The translations under genes were made by a program, and so were the position numbers. From Cyclobacterium jeungdonense (lineage in GTDB: Bacteria > Bacteroidota > Bacteroidia > Cytophagales > Cyclobacteriaceae): a stretch of DNA of 64,000 bases. Of this stretch, positions 58,444 to 64,000 are shown one piece after another. The notes under the pieces are model-generated. The model saw only the letters and a program-made list of their open reading frames with translations, was not told where the DNA came from and made no database searches. Where the stretch lies: the NCBI RefSeq assembly GCF_010994275.1, contig NZ_WMCD01000002.1, forward strand, positions 554,807-618,806, given 5' to 3'. Position 1 is the stretch's first letter, and every line of letters begins with the position of its first letter.

Positions 58444-58599
58444 AAATGGTTTTTTTAAATGAATTCAATTAAGCATGTTGATAGGCCATGCTATCTTCCT
58501 TAGCAATTGATTGCAGGTACAAATTTTAAAAAAATTTTACATAAGTTTTCATTTTGATTTAGTATGAAACCCATAAATATTTTTTATGTATTTGCTTAT
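58444..58599. other. Upstream region of dabB
   Basis: AT-rich interval carrying the presumed dabB promoter on the minus strand. A TAAAATTTG motif near 58525-58533 resembles the -7 element with one extra base. No regulator gene for the dab operon is adjacent; the next sequences upstream are decayed fragments. Confidence 0.35.
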
Positions 58600-58845
58600 T
58601 TACCCGTACAGGTTCTTTCCGGATTCTTGCGAAAGCCCAATATGAACTTGACCTAATTCCTTCTTTAATATAGATTTGATAGCGTTCAAATTTCCAGGCA
58701 CGGTATTACAATAAATAAAGCGGCACTCGCCACCGGGAAGAAACACCGCTAAACCCTCCCTGAGTTTTCGTGAAACCCTATTCGTTCTATAGGTGAGTAA
58801 GAGGATGGTTAATTTTTTGCCTAAATTCCAAATAGTTTTCAGCAG
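58600..58845 (-). pseudogene. Coding-like frame without a start
   Basis: An open frame of about 81 codons on the minus strand between in-frame stops at 58846-58848 and 58602-58600. Its translation reads like a protein fragment (LLLTYRTNRVSRKLREGLAVFL, then CNTVPGNLNAIKSILKKELG and IGLSQESGKNLY), but no ATG, GTG or TTG starts it near its upstream end. LREGLAVFLPGGECRF is faintly like the baeRF-family motif, which I regard as weak. It lies beside a decayed response regulator, so I class it as a probable remnant. Confidence 0.3.
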
Positions 58846-58865
58846 CTATTGGAGGCATCCAGGAT

Positions 58866-59148
58866 TTGATTGTAAATCACCTAATGGAAGTGTTCAACGA
58901 ATTGGTAGAATCCATACAGGTCAAACAGGATACAGGCATTGCTGCAGATAAACTATACCTGGACAATTGCCTTGAAAAAATAGTTGTTGGTTTTGAAACT
59001 CAAATCAAAAAATATCACCATGTACATCTGTTTCTCCTCTATTTCACCAGACGATGTGGCCCGAGCAAAATCCATCAATGAAGTTTCAGATTTTACATTT
59101 AAACCAATTACGGCCGAGAAGCTCCACGATATTGTGGATAGTCTTTAA
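58866..59148 (+). pseudogene. Remnant of a receiver-domain response regulator
   Basis: Frame 1 (to about 59015) gives LYLDNCLEKIVVGFETQIKKYHH, and after a +1 shift the second frame (from 59020) gives MYICFSSISPDDVARAKSINEVSDFTFKPITAEKLHDIVDSL and stops at 59148. The second part is a clear receiver-domain C-terminal half: (S)SSIS-PDD as the beta4/alpha4 segment and FKP as the conserved Lys-Pro. The beginning is too degraded to show the phosphate-accepting Asp with confidence, although LYLDN is in the right place. It stands next to two intact regulators at 59192 and 63215. Confidence 0.55.
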
Positions 59149-59191
59149 TTACACTTATTCGTACCCTTCGAATTGCCGTCCTTTCTAGTAT

Positions 59192-59638
59192 TTAAACCAG
59201 TAGTAAAAAATTTTCCCTATTCATTTCCTTGTCTTGATAGTGATAGGTCGTCATTAACGCTTTTTCTAATGCCATTTTGAGCCTGTTAAAACTATTGGGT
59301 TTGATTACGTAGATATTCGCACCATTAAGGAAAGTTTCTTCCAAATCCTTTTTATTATCCGATGTTGAATAAATAGCTATGGAAATCTCTTTTAGTTTTT
59401 CATTGCCTCTGATTTCTTTCAAACATTCCAATCCATTTTTGCGTGGCATGTTGAGATCAAGGAATAGGAGGTCTGGTAAAGGAATCGTACTATCATGGAG
59501 TCTTTCCATGAGTTGTATTCCGTCATTTACCGTACCAACAACCGTTTTGATTTTTAATTCAGCGAAAGCTTCTTTAAAAATAAGACGATCGTTTTCATCA
59601 TCATCGGCAAGAAGATTATGTAATGGTTCGTTTTCCAC
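59192..59638 (-). CDS. Single-domain response regulator
   Basis: 148 residues, a stand-alone receiver domain. Acidic pocket LLADDDENDRL, phosphorylation Asp61 in LFLDLNMPRKNG, Ser/Thr in AIYSTSDN and Lys in YVIKPNSF. No output domain; the C-terminal 20 residues are extra. It starts 18 bases after the stop of the hybrid CheB-CheR kinase gene upstream on the same strand, so it is probably phosphorylated by that kinase or acts as a phosphate sink. It resembles the regulator at 63215, suggesting duplication. Confidence 0.9.
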   Translation of the reverse strand: MENEPLHNLLADDDENDRLIFKEAFAELKIKTVVGTVNDGIQLMERLHDSTIPLPDLLFLDLNMPRKNGLECLKEIRGNEKLKEISIAIYSTSDNKKDLEETFLNGANIYVIKPNSFNRLKMALEKALMTTYHYQDKEMNRENFLLLV

Positions 59639-59656
59639 GTTGATTTACTTTTATTG

Positions 59657-62600
59657 TTACCCAGTAATTCCTTCCTGGCTAGTAGGCAGGTAAATATTGA
59701 AAGTAGCACCTTTATTGAGTTCGCTTGTTGCGGTAATGATACCATTGTGATTGTCAACTACTTTTTTTACGATGGCAAGTCCGATGCCTGTACCGGCATA
59801 TTCATCTTTGCCGTGGAGCTTTTGTAATACTTCAAATATTTTGGTGCTGAAACGTTGCTCAAAGCCGATGCCATTGTCGCTAAATGTGATTTGGCAATAT
59901 TCTTTGTCAGGTAAAAGCTCCTCCACACTTAATTTTTCTTTATCTACAATCCTGCTCGTTATTTTTATGTGAGGGGATCGATTTGGACTGGAATACTTGA
60001 GTGCGTTACCAATAAGGTTGTGCATGAGCTGGCGAAACTGGAAGGGGATTATATACACTTCGTGCATTTCATTCACTTCTATAACGGCATTTTTTTCATC
60101 AATTACCTCTTTAAATTCCTTTTTTACTTCTTCTATGATTTTATTGAGATTGGTGTATTCAAATTTTCGTTCGCCAGCGCTGATACCTGAAAAGGCAAGT
60201 AAATCCTGAATGAGTTGCCGCATTCTTTCTATTTCCTGCTGGATAAGGTGGAAATATTTTTTTCCCTTATCAGATAAAGACCCCTCCTCTTTTTCTAAAA
60301 TGATTCCAGCAAAGGTTTGTACTTTACGGAGAGGTTCCTGCAAATCGTGACTGGAAACATAGGCAAATGCTTCCAGTTCTTTGTTCAAGTTCAGCAGCTC
60401 TTTGTTTCTGCTATCAAGGGATTCATTGGCTTCTTTTAGCTCCTCCGTTCTTTTATCAACGGCTTGTTCCAATCTCAATTTTTCTTCCTTTCGATCCCGA
60501 ATTTCCTTTTTGAGAAATTCTTTATCCCGCTGTTCCTTTTCTACTATCAGGCGCCTTACTTCGGTAATGTCAGAGATAATGAGAAGGATTAAGTCTTCAC
60601 GATGGGTTTTCTGGACAACACGGCTTGCATTGAGTGACATTATTTTTTCGCCTATGTCCAGAAAGGTATGCTTCACTTCGAAATTATGGAATTCAGCGTT
60701 ATTAGGAATAATCTTTTCAAGCAGTTTGCGCAGTTCGGGAATGTTCCACTGTTTGTTACCCAGTTCATATAAAGGTACTCCTTCTGTTTCCTCTTCGGTC
60801 ACGTCGAACATTTTGTAGAATGCCTTATTCGCAGATTTTACCCGAAGGTCTCTCCCTAAAACCAGCAAGGGATCGTGCATGGTAGAGACAATGGCATTGG
60901 AATATTCGTACGATTCATTGAGCAGGTCAATGCGTGTTTGCAACTCCTGATTGGTGGTAATGAGTTCTTCGTTGGTAGATTCTATTTCTTCCTTTGAAGT
61001 TTCCAATTCTTCATTCACTGTTTGCAGCTCCTCATTGCTCGAAACCACTTCTTCATGCGCACTTTGCAATTCCTCGGTAAATGCCTCCTGCTCTTGTGAG
61101 ACAGAAAGCGCATCAGCACGCGCTGCAGCCAATTGCTGTTCTAATTTTTTGATCCTTCTGTCTTTTGCTGGCGAATTGTCTTTTTCGCTATTGGCTTGCT
61201 TCAAATAAAGTTCTGACTGTTCGTGTTCGGTGAAAAGAATAAGGATCAAAGGCTCGTCCCATTCGATGTCAAGCGGAACTACTTCAAAACTGATCACTTT
61301 CACTCCCGAATCTACTTTCAATTCAATTCCAGTTTTGCGAATGCGGTTTTCCGATTTAATGACTGTGGAAATGGCCGTACGCAATTCAAAAGAAATTTCA
61401 GGTCGGGCCATTTTTAAAACATTAAAAGTGGCTTTGCCTTTAGGATGCGTCAGGAATAAATCGGTGTTCCCGCGAAACTGAAGAATTTCCATGTGGTGAT
61501 TGATTACGACGCTTGCGGGCATGAATTCCGAAACAAGCATGTCGTCAATAGCATCGTCCAGCTCCCGTTGAGAAACAGAAATATTGACCTGAAATTTTTC
61601 CCGATTGGCCGAAGGAGTTTTTTTTTCAGATACGTCGCTATGCGTAATGCGCGGGGAAAGCTCAGGCAACCTGCTCGAGCCTGAATTCTTTTTGCGCGAA
61701 AAAATTTTATACTTCTCGTTGTAGGGGGAAAAAAGATGGGTTGAGTGACTGATGGTTTCCGATCTGCCAAGCATCAAAAACCCGTCGCTGTTTAAAGCGT
61801 AATGAAACGTGTTGATCGCTTTTTTCTGTGCGGCGGAATCAAAATAAATAAGGAGGTTGCGGCAGCTGATAAAATCAAGGCGCGAAAATGGCGGGTCGCG
61901 CAACACATTGTGCGGAGCGAACACACACATATCGCGCACGACTTTGTTCACGCGGAAACTACCTTCTGCTTTTGTGAAGAAACGCTGAATGCGCTTTGGA
62001 GAAACGGTTTCTAATTCCTGCTTGGTGTAAGCACCAATACGGGCTTTACCAATGGCCTCTACACTGAGGTCCGTCGCAAAAATCTGAATGGGTATATTGG
62101 AAGATTGACTTTCTCTAATCTCAAGCAACATCATCGCAATGGAATAAACTTCCTCACCTGTTGCGCAGGCTGGCACCCATATGCGAAGCGACTCACCTCT
62201 TTTCTTCCTTTCCAGTAATTCTGGAAAAAGGTCACTTTGTAAATATTTATTAGTGTCGGTATCGCGAAAAAAACTGGTTACATTAATAAGCAAATCCTGG
62301 TAAAGAATATCCGTCTCTTTGTTTTCTTTGGAAAGCAGGTCCGCATATTCCTTGAGGTCTGTTAGTTTGTATAACAACATTCTGCGGACGATGCGCCTTT
62401 TGATGGTATTCATTTTATACTCACCGAAATCAATACCTGTAGCTTTGTATAATTGAGTGAGAATCACTTTTAAGTCCGGATTGTCATTCTCAATCACCTT
62501 TTCGCTAATCGGTTGGTCACCCCTGTGTTTTACAAACGGGTGCTTGCTGAGTCGCGTCAGTTCTTGTGCAATTTCTTTTGGCGTTAAAATAAAGTCAACC

Positions 62601-63154
62601 ACTCCTGCTGCAATGGCAGAGTGAGGCATACTCGTGAATTTTGCAGAGTCGTCTTGCGCGAACGTTAATCCGCCTTCCTGCTTTATATCTTTTATACCGG
62701 CGGTGCCGTCGCTAGCGCTACCAGAAAGGATAATGCCGATCACTCTTTCCTTTTGCGACTGGGCAAGTGATGAGAAGAGAATATCAATAGAAATGGCCGT
62801 ACTGTTTTCGGATCTTGGGATTAATGCTATGCGCCCATCTGTTACTTCAATCCCTTTGTTGTAGGGAATGATGAAAACATTATCGGGTTTTATTTTATCC
62901 ATGTCATCAATCTCCTGCACCTTCATTTTTGTCTTCTTGGACAAAATTTCAGTTAACATGCTTTTGTGATCTGGACTTAGGTGCTGCACGTAAATGAAAG
63001 CCATGCCGGTGTCTGCGGGCAGGTATTGTAACAACTCTGTCATTGCTTCCAAACCTCCTGCAGATGCACCTATGGCAACAATTGGAAAATGGTTTTTGGA
63101 TGCAGGAAGAGGTTTGGACCGGGTGGATTTTGATTGGCTCTTTTTCATTGTCAT
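59657..63154 (-). CDS. CheB-CheR-PAS-histidine kinase hybrid
   Basis: 1165 residues. In order: CheB methylesterase domain (about 22-205; catalytic Ser in IGASAGGLEAM, His in YVQHLSPDH, Asp in GSASDGTAG), CheR methyltransferase (about 225-490; CRNLLIYFD and PACATGEEVYS), a long coiled-coil (about 660-760; EELQSAHEEVVSSNEELQTVNEEL), a PAS domain (about 770-880), a histidine kinase DHp with the phospho-His about residue 935 (SSHDLQEPLRK), and a HATPase domain (SDNGIGF, GTGIGLAIVKK). CheB normally removes and CheR adds methyl groups on chemoreceptors, but no chemoreceptor gene is in the window. The fusion probably senses and signals on its own to the flanking regulators (inference). Confidence 0.93.
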   Translation of the reverse strand: MTMKKSQSKSTRSKPLPASKNHFPIVAIGASAGGLEAMTELLQYLPADTGMAFIYVQHLSPDHKSMLTEILSKKTKMKVQEIDDMDKIKPDNVFIIPYNKGIEVTDGRIALIPRSENSTAISIDILFSSLAQSQKERVIGIILSGSASDGTAGIKDIKQEGGLTFAQDDSAKFTSMPHSAIAAGVVDFILTPKEIAQELTRLSKHPFVKHRGDQPISEKVIENDNPDLKVILTQLYKATGIDFGEYKMNTIKRRIVRRMLLYKLTDLKEYADLLSKENKETDILYQDLLINVTSFFRDTDTNKYLQSDLFPELLERKKRGESLRIWVPACATGEEVYSIAMMLLEIRESQSSNIPIQIFATDLSVEAIGKARIGAYTKQELETVSPKRIQRFFTKAEGSFRVNKVVRDMCVFAPHNVLRDPPFSRLDFISCRNLLIYFDSAAQKKAINTFHYALNSDGFLMLGRSETISHSTHLFSPYNEKYKIFSRKKNSGSSRLPELSPRITHSDVSEKKTPSANREKFQVNISVSQRELDDAIDDMLVSEFMPASVVINHHMEILQFRGNTDLFLTHPKGKATFNVLKMARPEISFELRTAISTVIKSENRIRKTGIELKVDSGVKVISFEVVPLDIEWDEPLILILFTEHEQSELYLKQANSEKDNSPAKDRRIKKLEQQLAAARADALSVSQEQEAFTEELQSAHEEVVSSNEELQTVNEELETSKEEIESTNEELITTNQELQTRIDLLNESYEYSNAIVSTMHDPLLVLGRDLRVKSANKAFYKMFDVTEEETEGVPLYELGNKQWNIPELRKLLEKIIPNNAEFHNFEVKHTFLDIGEKIMSLNASRVVQKTHREDLILLIISDITEVRRLIVEKEQRDKEFLKKEIRDRKEEKLRLEQAVDKRTEELKEANESLDSRNKELLNLNKELEAFAYVSSHDLQEPLRKVQTFAGIILEKEEGSLSDKGKKYFHLIQQEIERMRQLIQDLLAFSGISAGERKFEYTNLNKIIEEVKKEFKEVIDEKNAVIEVNEMHEVYIIPFQFRQLMHNLIGNALKYSSPNRSPHIKITSRIVDKEKLSVEELLPDKEYCQITFSDNGIGFEQRFSTKIFEVLQKLHGKDEYAGTGIGLAIVKKVVDNHNGIITATSELNKGATFNIYLPTSQEGITG

Positions 63155-63214
63155 TCAGGTAATATCATAGTATTGAAAGCGAGCTTTCTCTCGCTGACAT
63201 GTGTTACCTTTTGC

Positions 63215-63694
63215 TTAATTTTTTGTGTTATCTGGAATTATTACAGAAGCACCTGTAATCATAAAATTTTCCTGGAGCGGCAAGGGATTGTCTTTATTCA
63301 TTACCAGGGTTAGCGCTTCGTAAATCACTTTTTTCCACTGTGAAAATTCGACCGGCTTGCAGATATAATAGTGAGCTGCATCTCTAAAAACCTTCTTAAC
63401 CGATTCCAGATCCGAAGAAGTGGAAAACATTATAACCGGGAGTTTCTGCAGCCCGGTGTTGCGTTTTATTTCTCCTAAGGTTGCAAAGCCACTTTTTCGC
63501 GGCATGTTAATATCCAAAAACAGCACGTCGGGCAGCTCCTTTCCTTTTTTGGTAAGCTCTTCTATCACCTGCTCCCCATTTTGCACCATGGTGAGACTTG
63601 CCGTTACCGGCAGCTCATCCAAGGCTTCTTTAAAAAGAAGGCAATCGGATGGGTCGTCATCGGCAAGAAGGATGTTGATGTTTTTTGAAATCAT
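63215..63694 (-). CDS. Single-domain response regulator
   Basis: About 159 residues from the ATG at 63694 (MISKNINILLADDDPSD); the frame is open to an earlier ATG at 63724 adding ten residues, which is possible but lengthens the usual short lead before LLADDD. Receiver features: acidic ADDD, Asp in LFLDINMPRKSG, Ser/Thr in MFSTSSD, Lys in YICKPVEF. It is followed 60 bases downstream by the CheB-CheR hybrid kinase gene, so the two likely form one signalling operon. It is similar in layout to the regulator at 59192. Confidence 0.85.
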   Translation of the reverse strand: MISKNINILLADDDPSDCLLFKEALDELPVTASLTMVQNGEQVIEELTKKGKELPDVLFLDINMPRKSGFATLGEIKRNTGLQKLPVIMFSTSSDLESVKKVFRDAAHYYICKPVEFSQWKKVIYEALTLVMNKDNPLPLQENFMITGASVIIPDNTKN

Positions 63695-63897
63695 TTTATC
63701 GATTTTAGGAATGTTAGGATGCAATTGCTATAATTTAAGCAATTACGTTTAATTGAAGCGATTTTTTGAGCAAAAAGTGTGAATAAACATGCTTTAGCTG
63801 GTAAATTTTTCAGAAAAAAACCCGAGAAATGGACGGCTGATGTTTTAAACTCATCCTGGCGAGGTGCTGCTGTTAGATAGGGAGATGAGGTAATAAT

Positions 63898-64000
63898 AAT
63901 TCAGTCACAGAGAGCGCAAAGAAACCACAAAGGGCTCAGAGGTTTTGGGGAGTGGAGACGTAGGGACTGGGAGTTAATGGTTTAATGATTCGATGGTATG
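63898..64000 (+). repeat. Low-complexity intergenic repeat tract at the window edge
   Basis: From 63898: TTCAGTCACAGAGAGCGCAAAG, AAACCACAAAG, then GTGGAGACGTAGG and TTAATGGTTTAATGATTCGATGG. The first part resembles CACAGAG-type spacer repeats, the last part matches the antisense of the cusB linker (ATGATTCGATGG, 63985-63996) and the spacer after tolC. The tract runs off the window. No gene was seen from 63725 on. Confidence 0.5.

Overview
The window looks like chromosomal DNA of a Bacteroidota bacterium, most likely an aerobic marine or soil member of the Cytophagales. This is inferred from the gene families present: a type IX secretion sorting domain, DUF4221, DUF4421, DUF6340, DUF6786 and HYC_CC_PP proteins, a eukaryote-like class Ia ribonucleotide reductase, and many small lipoproteins. 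Several genes are preceded by TAnnTTTG, the -7 element of Bacteroidota promoters, and Shine-Dalgarno sequences are not evident. No rRNA, CRISPR array, intact prophage or intact transposon was seen.

Layout. 0.2-4.5 kb: a 1410-residue secreted beta-propeller-like protein with three malectin domains. 4.7-8.4 kb: tRNA-Leu, tRNA-Gly and mutS on the minus strand, divergent from a SpoU/TrmH RNA methyltransferase. 8.5-10.7 kb: an NlpE/META lipoprotein and a frameshifted DUF4221 gene. 10.7-17.9 kb: a membrane-anchored winged-helix regulator divergent from a three-gene operon of the Planctomycetes/Verrucomicrobia style (cytochrome-type PSD1 protein, Tat-exported DUF1501 protein, Tat-exported NHL propeller). 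17.9-23.4 kb: an accessory stretch with palindromic repeats, three unknown lipoproteins, a DUF6786 protein and two paralogous Uma2 nucleases that share upstream sequence. 23.6-33.6 kb: a copper/heavy-metal resistance island (HYC_CC_PP protein, CusA, TolC, CusB, CopB ATPase). 33.7-38.8 kb: DUF6340, DUF4421, a glycosyltransferase and an aspartate aminotransferase, all minus.

39-46 kb: a MORN-like protein converging on yraN, then a housekeeping operon-like run (lipB, unknown protein, 3'-5' exonuclease, RNase R, polyprenyl synthase, rhomboid protease). 46.1-47.2 kb: HPF, bL27 and bL21 on the minus strand. 47.2-51.2 kb: a long leader with two identical dyads, then nrdB-nrdA. 51.5-53.8 kb: katG. 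54-58.4 kb: dabB-dabA (inorganic carbon accumulation) with a possible small repeat protein overlapping the end of dabA. 58.6-59.15 kb: decayed gene fragments including the end of a response regulator. 59.2-63.7 kb: a CheB-CheR-PAS-histidine kinase hybrid flanked by two single-domain response regulators.

The most interesting structure lies between genes: a dispersed element present three times just upstream of genes, with recurring hairpins; a pair of TTGACCATAGGTCA dyads ahead of the ribonucleotide reductase genes; a 14-residue-repeat microprotein overlapping dabA; and a CusB linker whose DNA resembles an intergenic low-complexity repeat found elsewhere in the window. All assignments come from reading the sequence; no database search was run.
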